The position numbers and the translations under genes were made by a program. Shown piece after piece: positions 26,487-36,169 of a DNA stretch of 64,000 nt (position 1 is the stretch's first letter; each line of letters opens with the position of its first letter). The stretch is from Niallia alba (GTDB taxonomy: Bacteria; Bacillota; Bacilli; Bacillales; Cytobacillaceae): assembly GCF_012933555.1 (NCBI RefSeq), contig NZ_JABBPK010000001.1, positions 2,954,001 to 3,018,000 on the forward strand, written 5' to 3'. A model generated the notes under the pieces. That model made no database searches and was not told where the DNA came from. It was given only the letters and a program-made list of their open reading frames with translations.

Positions 26487-28130
26487 TTATTCTCCTTTTC
26501 TATTCTTTAAAAACCCGCTAAATATGCCTCTTTTTAGAAAGGATGGCTCTTTATATTCCATATCAAACACAACATCTTCTAACCAATGCACATCAAAAAG
26601 CGTGTCTTTCGTAAAGGTCTCCATATCTACATGGCCTGGTGGGTTATAGAGGATCACATCCACACCTAATGCATTCATTAGAAGTAACATTGCTGCATCT
26701 TCTCTCGTAAATACACCATTTTTCTCTGTTTTAAATAATACGATACTTGGTACCTCTTGAGAGTAATCAAATTTTTGCAGCATTTTTAAAAATTCATCAG
26801 GAATGAGTAAACATTGTGAAAATAGAAAAATTGCCACATCCTCATCTGATTCATTAGACTGTTTCTTAAGTGCTGGTCTTGCGCAAACTCTTGAAATGGC
26901 AGTAGCAATTCCCTTTTGCAAGCCAGCTGGCAGCTGTTTATAACTCCAATAATGCGCTGTCATCATCTTTTCTGTCTCAAGGATACCATCTCTTCCTAAA
27001 GCCCCACGATAATGGTATCGGTAATCACTAACAATCGCTCTTGTAAACGGAAAATTATTTATTAATAATGTTTCTTCTTTATTGACTATTCCATGTATTC
27101 GATCCCAGTATTCTTTTCTATTTTTACTAACACCAAATATTTTAGCAAAAACGGAAGGGATATGCACTTCTCCATTCATTACATTAAAGTTTGGCCGAAT
27201 CATAGCGAGTTCTTTCTCCAAGAGAAATATTTCATCATACGTCGTTTTTAATGTGATGGATATCGGGATATAGTCTCTAAATTGCCATGGCTTATAAAGA
27301 TTGGATCCTTCGTGGTGAAGAATACTCTCAATTTCCCTCGATGCCCGATAAGCTACGGTTGCTGTTCTTTTTCGCTCCTCTGCGGGAAAGCTTTCTGGCT
27401 CTTTATTTTGCGGATATTGATGCTGAAAAAACAGTTCCTTATTCAGCTTCAATTTTCCCAGAATATCCTCCCCTCTTGGATGGACAATAACAATGTCACA
27501 CCCAAATGTAAGGAGATAATAAATAAAATAGGACTGACTTTTATTCGCATCTCCATACCAAAGAAACTTAGGCATATTTTCACTGACCTTACTGTCTTCC
27601 AGGGCAGGTTGCAAATGATTAATCGACCATTTTACAACATCAACTACTAATCTTCTTAAATCATTATTCTTCAATCCATTTTCTTCAATTTCAGCAAAAT
27701 GCTGAATGACTTTAATAAAGCTTTCTCGCAATTTCCGATGAATAGCAGGAACGGAAGATTTCAGTAATACATTCTCCCCGTCAAGAAAAGCAACAAATCG
27801 ATTAATGGACAAATTTTGCTCATGCATCCGATTAAATACTTTTTGAATCGATTGAAAATGCTGATTATCAATTGTCCTATCCAGTGTTTCATCGGTTAGC
27901 AAGTGTAAACCAGTATTGTCTTTATGTATCCAATTATACAGCTGATTATAATATTCATCCTCGTCTAATGATATTCCTAATAATTTTATTACTGCCTGAC
28001 CAAAAGTATAAATACGGTTATTCGTATCATATAACGGTCGTTCGTTAATTGGTTTTAACAAGATATCAAACCAATTTTCCTTAGACAAAGGAAGTAATAC
28101 GTTATTGATTGTATAGTAGTCTTTGTTCAT
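26487..28130 (-). CDS. yceG: YceG-family Ter-associated protein
   Basis: About 547 residues from the ATG at 28130 after GTGGAG. Conserved-looking blocks are FLWYGDANKSQSYFIYYLLTFGCDIVIVHPRGEDIL and LMNALGVDVILYNPPGHVDMETF, two Rossmann-like β-α units. The family occurs with TelA and TerD and has been proposed to belong to a biosynthetic or sugar/nucleotide-modifying step, which is unproven. First gene of the four-gene unit. An ECF sigma promoter lies 100 bp upstream. Confidence 0.88.
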   Translation of the reverse strand: MNKDYYTINNVLLPLSKENWFDILLKPINERPLYDTNNRIYTFGQAVIKLLGISLDEDEYYNQLYNWIHKDNTGLHLLTDETLDRTIDNQHFQSIQKVFNRMHEQNLSINRFVAFLDGENVLLKSSVPAIHRKLRESFIKVIQHFAEIEENGLKNNDLRRLVVDVVKWSINHLQPALEDSKVSENMPKFLWYGDANKSQSYFIYYLLTFGCDIVIVHPRGEDILGKLKLNKELFFQHQYPQNKEPESFPAEERKRTATVAYRASREIESILHHEGSNLYKPWQFRDYIPISITLKTTYDEIFLLEKELAMIRPNFNVMNGEVHIPSVFAKIFGVSKNRKEYWDRIHGIVNKEETLLINNFPFTRAIVSDYRYHYRGALGRDGILETEKMMTAHYWSYKQLPAGLQKGIATAISRVCARPALKKQSNESDEDVAIFLFSQCLLIPDEFLKMLQKFDYSQEVPSIVLFKTEKNGVFTREDAAMLLLMNALGVDVILYNPPGHVDMETFTKDTLFDVHWLEDVVFDMEYKEPSFLKRGIFSGFLKNRKGE

Positions 28131-28225
28131 TATCTCCACTTCCTAATTTTAAACCAAAGATAAATATCTACCTTTATCATAGCATAGCTATACGTTAACA
28201 CTAAATATTCTACTCTATATTTCTT

Positions 28226-28251
28226 TACGATTTTTTCATAAAAAAGTTTCA
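28226..28251 (-). promoter_or_regulatory. ECF-sigma (SigW/M/X-type) promoter of yceG-yceH-terD-terD
   Basis: Minus strand TGAAAC (28251-28246), exactly 16 bp, CGTA (28229-28226), with AT-rich spacer. This is the full consensus of B. subtilis envelope-stress sigma factors, and the yce operon of B. subtilis is a known SigW/SigB-class stress operon. Confidence 0.85.
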
Positions 28252-28379
28252 CCTTTTTATAAAAGGACTAAAGGCTATTCAACAATATTTTTTACTTTCC
28301 CTCTACATTCCATTGATTTAAGCACCAAAGCTTTTGAGTGTGCATATAATACAGTACAATAGGCGAGTAGGTGCTAACT

Positions 28380-28634
28380 ATGAGATCATTCTTTCGAAAA
28401 TACACGTATCATGAAATTGAAGCAGATTTAAATTATGTACAAAATGTTCTTTCCTCTAATATGTATGTATTTGTTGATTTAATCTTTATTTCTCTTATTA
28501 TTAGTTTTTTTATGGCTATATTTTTCGAATCCATTTTATTTGGGATTATTATATTTATTTGCAGTTATTTATTCTTTGTTGCGATATATTGTTTATTGCT
28601 CAAATGGATAAAAGATCCCCCAGATGAATTTTGA
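28380..28634 (+). CDS. Small membrane protein, 84 residues
   Basis: ATG at 28380 (a GTG three codons earlier is possible). Two hydrophobic segments (about 28-50 and 54-74) follow a charged N-terminus (RSFFRKYTYHEIEADLNYV). It is divergent from yceG across a 250-bp promoter region with a TATAAT at about 28348. Family unknown. Confidence 0.5.
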   Translation: MRSFFRKYTYHEIEADLNYVQNVLSSNMYVFVDLIFISLIISFFMAIFFESILFGIIIFICSYLFFVAIYCLLLKWIKDPPDEF

Positions 28635-28706
28635 TGATTATTTTATCATCAATGTAAACCTTCATTACTATTTTACACTCCCTTATTAATTAGAAATCAT
28701 GTACTA

Positions 28707-28731
28707 AAGGCGATCGTTTTGCGGTCGCCTT
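28707..28731. terminator. Bidirectional terminator, AAGGCGATCG hairpin
   Basis: AAGGCGATCG pairs with CGGTCGCCTT (one G-U) around a TTTTG loop, between convergent genes. Confidence 0.75.
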
Positions 28732-28741
28732 CAACCTTTGC

Positions 28742-29536
28742 TTAAAAAACAAACTGTTTATGAACATTTCTCACAATTTCTTCTCCGGCAAATGCACCTT
28801 TTTGATTTGTTAATACATGTGTCGCATTTCTTGATTCTTCCAATGTCAGCTCTCCATGACATGGAATATAAGCTGTTTGACAAACATTTAGGAAGGGAGA
28901 ATCTAATAATGAATCACCCGCTCCGATTGTTTGCTCTGCTCCTTCTCTTTCTTTTATATACGAAATGGCCTTGCCTTTACAAATAGGACTAGGCATAAAA
29001 TAAAGTTTTCGTCCTTGTAAAGAGATATTCCAGCCATGATCACTTGCTAATTTGGTTATTTCTTTCTTATTATCCTGGTCTATTTTTGCATTTAATACAT
29101 AATAAAAGAAAAGATTATCGGCAATCTTTAATTCACCATCAAGAGCATACTGCTGAAGTTTCTCTAATATTTCCTCTTTTTCGCAACAATCTGCTTTTAA
29201 ACGCTGTTGAATCGTTTCATCCCAATCCTTCAAAACTACTCCCTGATAATGAATCCTTGCCCCATTACTCGTTACACAATAGGTAACAGGAATTTCTTTT
29301 TCCATTATAAAAATCCGCTTATATTGCTGATAGGTTCTTGTTGTTACAGGAACGAAGAGATGCTTAGCAGCAATTTCTTTCAACAAATGATAGCTTTCTT
29401 TCGTCATAAAAGAAACGTGCTCACCATTTTTCTCTTCTACCCCAATCATCTGTGGATTCCACGGAGTTTCCATTTCATTTAAAGCACGTTTCGAGTAAAT
29501 TAATGTTCGATCTAAATCTGATGCAAATAATTTCAT
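28742..29536 (-). CDS. HAD-family hydrolase of the Ter biosynthetic module
   Basis: 264 residues. HAD motif I DLDRTLIYS (DxD nucleophile, with D-x-D-R-T), motif II TTRTYQQY, motif III Lys in the cap-distal region and motif IV IGAGDSLLDSPFL. The family dephosphorylates small phosphoesters, often sugar or nucleotide phosphates. It overlaps the StiP gene by 4 bp. Last gene of the citE-PRTase-stiP-HAD unit, where it probably removes a phosphate from the product. Confidence 0.9.
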   Translation of the reverse strand: MKLFASDLDRTLIYSKRALNEMETPWNPQMIGVEEKNGEHVSFMTKESYHLLKEIAAKHLFVPVTTRTYQQYKRIFIMEKEIPVTYCVTSNGARIHYQGVVLKDWDETIQQRLKADCCEKEEILEKLQQYALDGELKIADNLFFYYVLNAKIDQDNKKEITKLASDHGWNISLQGRKLYFMPSPICKGKAISYIKEREGAEQTIGAGDSLLDSPFLNVCQTAYIPCHGELTLEESRNATHVLTNQKGAFAGEEIVRNVHKQFVF

Positions 29537-30651
29537 CCTTCTTGCACAACCTTTTTAATCAATCCACAACAAGTATAGCTCATATTAGGATAGGGGATAA
29601 CTTCTACGCCTCTTTCTTTTGCAAGCATAACAATATGTTTTACATATGGACTGTCTGGATCCTTCATTAAAATTTTCCATGGTACTCTTCTTAATAAGAC
29701 TCTTGTTGTTTCTCCTACACCTGGTTTTACATAATGCGTGCTATCAATGTGGAACTCTTCCTTAATGGCAAGAACTTCTTGCATCCCTCTAAAATCCACG
29801 GTTTGATCAAGATGGTTTGCGCTAATCTTCTCCGCTATATAAGCTGGATTTACCTTTTGAAAAGCCTCTGTAATATTGTCTAAGTATACTTTCGATACAT
29901 CATAAGGCTCTAATTCCTGATAATATTTCGCTCCATGAAAATCAGCTTGTCCTATATAGGCATCATTTAAGACAGTACGACTTACAAGACCTGATACGGT
30001 TGAATTCAGACAAGCACTTGGAATCAAAAAATCTTCTCGTGTTCCATAAAGTGTTGTACAATAACCTGGATCAGCCAAAACGGCTAAAGTATCATCTAAA
30101 CGGACTTGATATTTTTGATAAAATATCTCACATGCTTTCGTTAATTCAATCGAAATAGCCCCTTTTCCTGTCCAGCCATCGATAAACTGTAGGGCATACC
30201 CTTTATGCGCTTCTAGCATATAATGAATAGCATTTTCATCTATGCCTCTATCTCTTATAATGGATATACTATAGTGTGGTAATGATACATTGTACTTCCA
30301 TTTCAAATAGCGTTTGATTAAAATCCCAATAGGTGTACCTGCTCTTGCCAAAGAAACTAATACCGTTTGTTCTCTATGTTTTTGATAAATTTGCTCTGCC
30401 ACGATGGCAATACTACGGGCTACTTTGTCTTTATAATCATGAAGAGTTTCCCAAAACAACTGCAAATAATGTTCTGGTGGATTATATTCAATTGGTAAAG
30501 TCTCACTATAATGCGCTCCGCCTTGGATCTTTTTTTCTCGGTCTTCGGTAGATCCTTCTAAAGAAATTCCACTTAAATCTTTTAAAAGAAAGATAACATC
30601 TTCTTTATCATAGGAGCCAAACTTTACTTTTTGTTGTGCGTTTATTTTCAT
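29533..30651 (-). CDS. StiP-family protein of the Ter module (cysteine-protease-like annotation)
   Basis: 372 residues. The N-terminal half resembles a PELOTA/PRTase-type fold (VLVSLARAGTPIGILIKRYLKW). The family signature is LIPSACLNSTVSGLVSRTVLN with a conserved Cys. A C-terminal part ends in YPNMSYTCCGLIKKVVQ. StiP ('stress inducible protein') is predicted only by comparison; no enzymatic assay is known to me. 3 bp separate it from the PRTase upstream. Confidence 0.85.
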   Translation of the reverse strand: MKINAQQKVKFGSYDKEDVIFLLKDLSGISLEGSTEDREKKIQGGAHYSETLPIEYNPPEHYLQLFWETLHDYKDKVARSIAIVAEQIYQKHREQTVLVSLARAGTPIGILIKRYLKWKYNVSLPHYSISIIRDRGIDENAIHYMLEAHKGYALQFIDGWTGKGAISIELTKACEIFYQKYQVRLDDTLAVLADPGYCTTLYGTREDFLIPSACLNSTVSGLVSRTVLNDAYIGQADFHGAKYYQELEPYDVSKVYLDNITEAFQKVNPAYIAEKISANHLDQTVDFRGMQEVLAIKEEFHIDSTHYVKPGVGETTRVLLRRVPWKILMKDPDSPYVKHIVMLAKERGVEVIPYPNMSYTCCGLIKKVVQEG

Positions 30652-30654
30652 TCT

Positions 30655-32013
30655 TTACCTCCCACTAAAATATACGATATTTATTTTTTTCATTTGAATA
30701 ACTTTCAATTTAGCTAGTAACTCATTTAATCTTTCACCGCTCACTTTTCTCTCAAAAAATAAGAAGATATCATCGTATTGATTAGCTTTAATATTGTATA
30801 AATAATTTATTACATCGTCATCTTCTGGATTCGTAAAACGAAATCCCGTCATAGCTCCGTAGTGCTCTTCATCATTTGGGTAAATCGGACTTCTTGTAGT
30901 TGATTGATAATATGTATTCTCCCCCATAAAACTTGCTAGCTTCATAGGTATATACATAAATTCTCCTGTTCCTACACAAAGTGTCGTTCCCAAGCGCTTC
31001 TTTTTTAGATCATTGGCAGCTTGTCTAATCCAGTCATCTGTTCTTTCATCTGTATGGATACCAAATCTCCCTGTATCCTTTAAGTAGCCAAATTCATTTC
31101 GAATTCCTGCTAGGCTAGTAGATGTTGTAGAAACTATTCGCTCTTTCGCAAAATCTTCTAAACTTATATATTCGATTAGAGGTTCCTCTACCATCATTCC
31201 TAGTATCTCTTCTTGCAAAACTAAATCCGTATGTTCTCCAACTAGCTCAAAATTTCCTTTAAGTAGAGAAACTACTTGAATTGTTATGTCCAATTCCTGT
31301 TCGAGAGCCTTCATTTCCAACTGCCAATCATTAGAGCGCCAATCTAAGATGGAGACAACGCTGTATTTGTCTCTGGGATATTTCTTATGTAAATCCCGGA
31401 TGATATTGATTGCGGTTTTGCCCGTTGTTAATTCATCATCGACCAGAATGATTTCTCGTTGATTATCAAGGATTTCATCTTTAACATAACAACGATGGGA
31501 AGTAGCATGTGAATGCTCTTCTTCAAAAGAAATGATTGGAACTAGCTCATTTATGTTTTCTCTTGTTGTATGAAAAAAAACAGCGTTTTGAAAAGCTTTG
31601 TAAAAGGAATGTCCTAATGCCGTTGCTGTTTCTGCAAATCCGATAATTATAGGATTAGATACTTCCTTACCGATAAATGGCTCATCAATAAAATGCAAAG
31701 AGGAATTCCGATAAATAGTCATCAACTCAGCTCTTTTTGATGAGACATTTCCAGTAATAATTTCCTCATATCTCGCTGCAAGCAAAAACCCCGTCAATAG
31801 ACCTTTATTCGGTTCAATCGGTAAATGCTTACCTAATAATTTGCTGACAAATAAAAATGCCCGCTTCTTATTAATTCTTGCCGCCATTTTAAAAAAATCC
31901 TCTATAGGAAGATCAAATGGGTTTTCTTCTACTGTAATGTTCATCTGTAAATCATTAATGATTGGTAATGAAATTTTCTTGTTTAAGTAAGTCAATGTAT
32001 GTAGTTCCTTCAT
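30655..32013 (-). CDS. Phosphoribosyltransferase with TRSP domain (Ter module)
   Basis: 452 residues from the ATG at 32013, after a GGGGTG site; an ATG at 31944 would avoid the 59-bp overlap with the upstream gene. PRPP-binding loop IILVDDELTTGKTA marks a type-I phosphoribosyltransferase domain (about 60-260). The C-terminal part has YYQSTTRSPIYP, the TRSP motif that names its domain. Expected to move ribose-phosphate from PRPP to a base-like acceptor (inference from family). Confidence 0.9.
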   Translation of the reverse strand: MKELHTLTYLNKKISLPIINDLQMNITVEENPFDLPIEDFFKMAARINKKRAFLFVSKLLGKHLPIEPNKGLLTGFLLAARYEEIITGNVSSKRAELMTIYRNSSLHFIDEPFIGKEVSNPIIIGFAETATALGHSFYKAFQNAVFFHTTRENINELVPIISFEEEHSHATSHRCYVKDEILDNQREIILVDDELTTGKTAINIIRDLHKKYPRDKYSVVSILDWRSNDWQLEMKALEQELDITIQVVSLLKGNFELVGEHTDLVLQEEILGMMVEEPLIEYISLEDFAKERIVSTTSTSLAGIRNEFGYLKDTGRFGIHTDERTDDWIRQAANDLKKKRLGTTLCVGTGEFMYIPMKLASFMGENTYYQSTTRSPIYPNDEEHYGAMTGFRFTNPEDDDVINYLYNIKANQYDDIFLFFERKVSGERLNELLAKLKVIQMKKINIVYFSGR

Positions 32014-33151
32014 GAAACACCCCGTAAACCTTTGATTTTAATATAATTTTCTGAGCCCAATAGAAATGCGGTTTAATTTCATTCATCTTATTTGAAAAAC
32101 TACTCTTCATCACACCTATATCACCATTGCTACTATCAATAATATTGCAAGCATCTAAATACTCTTCATAAGAAACAACATTTAAGGCCTGTACTGGCTT
32201 TATATGTGTTGGATGAATAATGGTCTTCCCTGTTAATCCATTTGTAATATCCATCATCACTTCTCTAATTAATCCATCCATATGCTTATCTATAAGTTGA
32301 GTTCGCATATTCATGCCAGCTTTTCCATACCGCTTGCGAAAAGGTGTCTCTCTTAATTGTGGAATCAGAACTCTTTCTTTAGTCGTAAAATATTCCCACA
32401 CAGGCCCAGAAACAACATAAGCACTATCTGCGCGTGTAAATAGGTTAACAATATCAGAAATACAATCTCGAATAATAGCAATATCATAAACCGTTGTTTC
32501 AGCGTTTCTGCGAATCCCATATAATCCGCAAAAATCAGTGGCACCAATGCGTACATTTAAGATGAGATGCTTATAATGATCGAGGACTTTTTTTATAGAG
32601 AGCAGCTCTTCCATCCTCGTTTCCTTTTCAATTATTTTCTTGGTTTCTAAAATCGGCATGGCATATAAACAATGTCCTAGTTTATTATAATTTTCTACTT
32701 CCTTTAAGATGATCTTTCCTGCTACTGCTTCAAATTTTGGAATAACAATTCCAGTTAGTAAAGCTATTTTGTCACCAAGCGCATGCATAATCTTCAAGAA
32801 CTGAGCAACAGAACGAATTCGAATAAAAATCAGTGGTAGTTCATTTTTCACTAAGACTCCCTCTTCTAGCGCTTGGTAAATATGCGTTAACTCTTCTACT
32901 AATTTTCTTTCTGCCACCTCCACTTCATGATCGCCTATAGAATCCTCCAAGCAAATAACCATAGACGTTAAAGCAGGATGCTTTTTTATTAACAAATCAT
33001 GATAAATATTTGGTCTTGTGGCAGGCATATATAGGGTTGAAGCAAGCGCATAGGACAATACTTCCTTCTCCGAAGTACTAAACACCTCTTCTGGCAATTT
33101 AAAGAAAAGACGTTCGATTTGTTTTTTATTTAAGTCAGAGAATAATTTCAT
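31955..33151 (-). CDS. HpcH/HpaI (CitE-like) aldolase/lyase of the Ter module
   Basis: About 398 residues from the ATG at 33151, preceded by GGAGCAAAGGAA (an ATG at 33169 is also possible). TIM-barrel lyase motifs: ICLEDSIGDHEVEVAERKL (metal-binding Glu-Asp), FIRIRSVAQFLKIM, GIVIPKFE and VRIGATDFCGLYGIRR. Related to citrate lyase β and malyl-CoA lyases; in Ter operons it is thought to make or break a C-C bond in a small-molecule precursor. First gene of its unit. Confidence 0.9.
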   Translation of the reverse strand: MKLFSDLNKKQIERLFFKLPEEVFSTSEKEVLSYALASTLYMPATRPNIYHDLLIKKHPALTSMVICLEDSIGDHEVEVAERKLVEELTHIYQALEEGVLVKNELPLIFIRIRSVAQFLKIMHALGDKIALLTGIVIPKFEAVAGKIILKEVENYNKLGHCLYAMPILETKKIIEKETRMEELLSIKKVLDHYKHLILNVRIGATDFCGLYGIRRNAETTVYDIAIIRDCISDIVNLFTRADSAYVVSGPVWEYFTTKERVLIPQLRETPFRKRYGKAGMNMRTQLIDKHMDGLIREVMMDITNGLTGKTIIHPTHIKPVQALNVVSYEEYLDACNIIDSSNGDIGVMKSSFSNKMNEIKPHFYWAQKIILKSKVYGVFHEGTTYIDLLKQENFITNH

Positions 33152-33384
33152 TTCCTTTGCTCCATTCACTTATAATAACATCCATTTTATAAACTATTCT
33201 GAAAATTAAAACAGTATATACGTATAGGGAATTATTACTATTTTACAATAAGATTCATTTTTTGAAAATAATTACTTTTAGATAAGATAGTTAACGGAGT
33301 TTGATTGCTGCCTATTACAGCATGTGAAGGTTTTTTACAAGGCAGGTATATAGGCGAAGGGTACAAATAAAAACTTTTTTCTTT

Positions 33385-33587
33385 TAATAGAAGGCTGACT
33401 TCTTATAGTTTGTTGCTATAACTGGAGTGAATACACTACACTTTCCATCGTGCGAGTGGTGCGTCTCTCCTCGACGCTCCTATCTCGCTAATCTTGCATG
33501 AGTCTATATGTATTCAGTCTGCTCCGTTTTTTCTTATTAGAGCCTTACTCCTATTTGACCAACAATCTTCTAAGAAACAGCCTAATA
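33385..33587. repeat. Inverted-end repeat element (E-type), copy 1
   Basis: Ends are AAGGCTGACTTCTTATAGTT at left and CAACAATCTTCTAAGAAACA at right, roughly inverted. The body has GTGAATACACTACACTTTCC, a decayed form of the GC-rich core. It fills much of the 497-bp gap between terC and the HpcH gene. Confidence 0.6.
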
Positions 33588-33596
33588 GAAAGAAGG

Positions 33597-33640
33597 ATAT
33601 TTCTAGTAGTAACGGTAACAAGCAACTAGAAATATCCTTA
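33597..33640 (-). terminator. Terminator of terD-terC unit
   Basis: GGATATTTCTAGT pairs with ACTAGAAATATCC, followed on the minus strand by TTCTTTCTATT. It separates the terD-terC pair from the biosynthetic genes. Confidence 0.85.
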
Positions 33641-33648
33641 GGAATAGT

Positions 33649-34428
33649 TTAAGCTTCTCCTTGTTGTTCCGCTTTCTTTTTATTTCTAAAATGGACAATG
33701 AAAGTTGCACCAAATGCTAATACTAACAATCCGAAGAAATAAACATGATCGATGTGAATTTCAAAAACACTTAGTAACATCTTAACCGCAATAATTAAGA
33801 TGAGGATGTAAGCTGTTGCTTCCAACTCGGGAATTTTATCAATTAATTTTAGGAAAACACCCGCTACACCACGCATCATAAGAACGCCAAGAATACCACC
33901 TAGTAATAACACCCAAACTTGGTTACTTACTCCAAATGCTGCTAAAACACTATCTACAGAAAAAGCAATATCCATTAATTCTACTGAAATTACGGTTCCC
34001 CAAAATAGACCAAATGTACGGATAAGAATCCCGTTTTTATTGATTCCTTTGTTGTCTTCTTCTTCTTCCGTTTGATTAGCTGCTTTTCTACGATCCACAA
34101 AATACTTAATAGCAAGATATGCTAAATATGCCGCTCCGAGTACTTTTACCCATGAGAATTCGATTAAATAAACACCAATACCTATAGCTATAAAGCGGAA
34201 TAAATAAGCACCTAATAACCCATAAAATAATGCTTTTTTTCTTTGCTCTGGTGGTAAATGCTTAACCATAACAGCAAGCACTAATGCGTTATCAGCCGAC
34301 AGCAACCCTTCTAATATTACAAGTGTTCCAATATAACCCCAGCTAACTGGGTCTGTTAATACCTCTCCCCACATTTGCCAGTTAAAAAACTGTGCATATG
34401 TATCAATAATCGTCTCAAATATTCCCAT
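33649..34428 (-). CDS. TerC-family integral membrane protein
   Basis: 259 residues, about seven to eight membrane helices. Signatures: LEGLLSADNALVLAVMVKHLP and ELMDIAFSVDSVLAAFGVS, both with acidic residues inside helices that are thought to handle divalent metal. A charged cytoplasmic loop (NQTEEEEDNKG) sits in the middle. TerC proteins are membrane partners of TerD; several bacterial members export Mn2+ during metalation of secreted proteins. 35 bp after terD. Confidence 0.94.
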   Translation of the reverse strand: MGIFETIIDTYAQFFNWQMWGEVLTDPVSWGYIGTLVILEGLLSADNALVLAVMVKHLPPEQRKKALFYGLLGAYLFRFIAIGIGVYLIEFSWVKVLGAAYLAYLAIKYFVDRRKAANQTEEEEDNKGINKNGILIRTFGLFWGTVISVELMDIAFSVDSVLAAFGVSNQVWVLLLGGILGVLMMRGVAGVFLKLIDKIPELEATAYILILIIAVKMLLSVFEIHIDHVYFFGLLVLAFGATFIVHFRNKKKAEQQGEA

Positions 34429-34463
34429 GAAACTTGTTTCCCCCTAAAATATGCTTAAAAATA

Positions 34464-35045
34464 TTAGCCAATTTGCAGACCGAAGTCAGTTGCTAATGTG
34501 GCTAAACCGCCTTGGTATCCACTGCCAATGGCACTAAATTTCCACTCATTATTATGACGATATAATTCACCAACAACTAATGCTGTTTCGATGGAAAAAT
34601 CCTCTCCTAAATCATATCGGATTAATTCTTCATTTGATTCTTCATTTAAAATACGGACATAAGAATTAGAAACTTGTCCAAAGTTTTGATTTCTATTTTC
34701 TCCATCATGGATTGTAATTGTAAAAGCAACACGTTGAATATTAGCAGGAATACCTTTTAAATCAACGATGATTTGTTCATCATCACCGTCCCCAGCTCCT
34801 GTACGATTGTCTCCTGAATGAACAATTGCTCCATTACCACCAGTTGGATTATTGTAAAAGACGAAATCTGCATCAGTTGTTACTTTTCCATTTTCTCCAA
34901 GTAAAAAAACAGATGCATCTAAATCAAAGTCATTTCCGCCATCATATTTATTTACATCCCATCCTAATCCGATAATTACTTTTGACAGACCTGGATTTCC
35001 TTTTGTTAAATCTACTTTTTGTCCTTTAGATAAACTAATTGCCAT
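34464..35045 (-). CDS. TerD-family stress protein (3)
   Basis: 193 residues. TerD signatures [56 protein letters not shown] and [15 protein letters not shown] are all intact. It is more like the TerD at 23899 than the YceC-type at 24535. First gene of a terD-terC unit with its own ECF promoter. Confidence 0.95.
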   Translation of the reverse strand: MAISLSKGQKVDLTKGNPGLSKVIIGLGWDVNKYDGGNDFDLDASVFLLGENGKVTTDADFVFYNNPTGGNGAIVHSGDNRTGAGDGDDEQIIVDLKGIPANIQRVAFTITIHDGENRNQNFGQVSNSYVRILNEESNEELIRYDLGEDFSIETALVVGELYRHNNEWKFSAIGSGYQGGLATLATDFGLQIG

Positions 35046-35082
35046 AATATTACTACCTCCAAATTTTTCAGTATAGTTTCTC

Positions 35083-35109
35083 TACGTAATCATATTAGAA
35101 AAAGTTTCA
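35083..35109 (-). promoter_or_regulatory. ECF-sigma promoter of terD-terC
   Basis: Minus strand TGAAAC (35109-35104), 17-bp spacer, CGTA (35086-35083), 38 bp before the terD start. The spacer is one base longer than the yceG promoter. Confidence 0.7.
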
Positions 35110-35286
35110 TCTTCTTTTATCTTAGACTGCTTTCATATATTTTGTCATTTTTTTATGAAATTAAGCTAGAAATCATATTCCAGACCTTTCCTCTTCTTGC
35201 AACAGGAATAAGCATGTTTTGCTTCAATCCACTCTCAATTTAAAATATAATCACAGATCCAATCTTTTTGATAATAGTCTTTCCTT

Positions 35287-35886
35287 TTAACTCATCCACT
35301 TTGGCGGAGTATTTTTATTCCAATATATTTCTCCAAGTGTATAGTGAGTTTGGAATTGATCATGATACGTATGATAATGGAAGTTAAAATAATACCCTTC
35401 CTGTGGGGGGCGATCCCTTCTTACATGAAAACGGATAATATCCTCATATTCTCTTGTTATGTGAAAGATTCGTTCACTTGTACCAGATGATGGAATTTCT
35501 GTGACCGTTAAATAGCTTAATTCTTCTTCTGGAAAAATACTTGTTACTTCATTAATTGCTTTTTCCATATTAGGGAGAACGACTAAGCGAAACTCATCTT
35601 CAATTACTGGTTTAATCTTTGGTCCAAATTTTAAATAGCTTTGTTCTTCCGCTTCTTTCATCATTTTGCTAATAAAAGCTTCTCGTGTGAAGTATTCTTC
35701 TGTACTATCTGTCAATACAGCTTCTTCTTCCACACTTTCTCTAGCAAAAGGCATTTCTCTTTCATCAATTGGTTTTTTGTCATTATCGTTATTATTATTA
35801 AAAAAAGTAGCCGGTGATGGAGAAACAAGACCAAAAGTTAAAATAGAAACAAATACGACCAGGCTTTTACGAATCCAATTAGGCAT
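35287..35886 (-). CDS. ypjP: YpjP-family secreted/membrane-anchored protein
   Basis: 199 residues. N-terminal hydrophobic segment WIRKSLVVFVSILTFGLVSP, then an acidic linker and a domain ending HYHTYHDQFQTHYTLGEIYWNKNTPPKWM, the YpjP signature. Function unknown. Order ypjP-ypiP-yphP agrees with B. subtilis. Confidence 0.88.
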   Translation of the reverse strand: MPNWIRKSLVVFVSILTFGLVSPSPATFFNNNNDNDKKPIDEREMPFARESVEEEAVLTDSTEEYFTREAFISKMMKEAEEQSYLKFGPKIKPVIEDEFRLVVLPNMEKAINEVTSIFPEEELSYLTVTEIPSSGTSERIFHITREYEDIIRFHVRRDRPPQEGYYFNFHYHTYHDQFQTHYTLGEIYWNKNTPPKWMS

Positions 35887-35931
35887 TTATTACACCTCGC
35901 TTTCCGTTCATCCTGATGATTTTGAATATGT

Positions 35932-36096
35932 AATAAAGTGAAAATTCCATCAGTGGGGGTTTTTCTTCATCTCTCACTGATGGTTAGTTGAACCAATCAG
36001 ACCTTTACGGACAGTTGATCTCCCACTTATCTTCCTCGTATTCTCATAAGTTTGAGGGGGGGGGAGTCTTACTGTCCGTTAAGAGTGGGATAAAAA
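35932..36096. repeat. R1 repeat, copy 5
   Basis: Near-consensus. Hairpin I has G-U pairs (CAGTGGGGG against TCTCACTG). An unusual run of G occurs in the loop of hairpin II. Confidence 0.88.
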
Positions 36097-36169
36097 TTAT
36101 TAATAGTTTAAGTATATATTATTTACTAGTATATCTTCTACTATTATCCTATATATATAGATTATTTTT

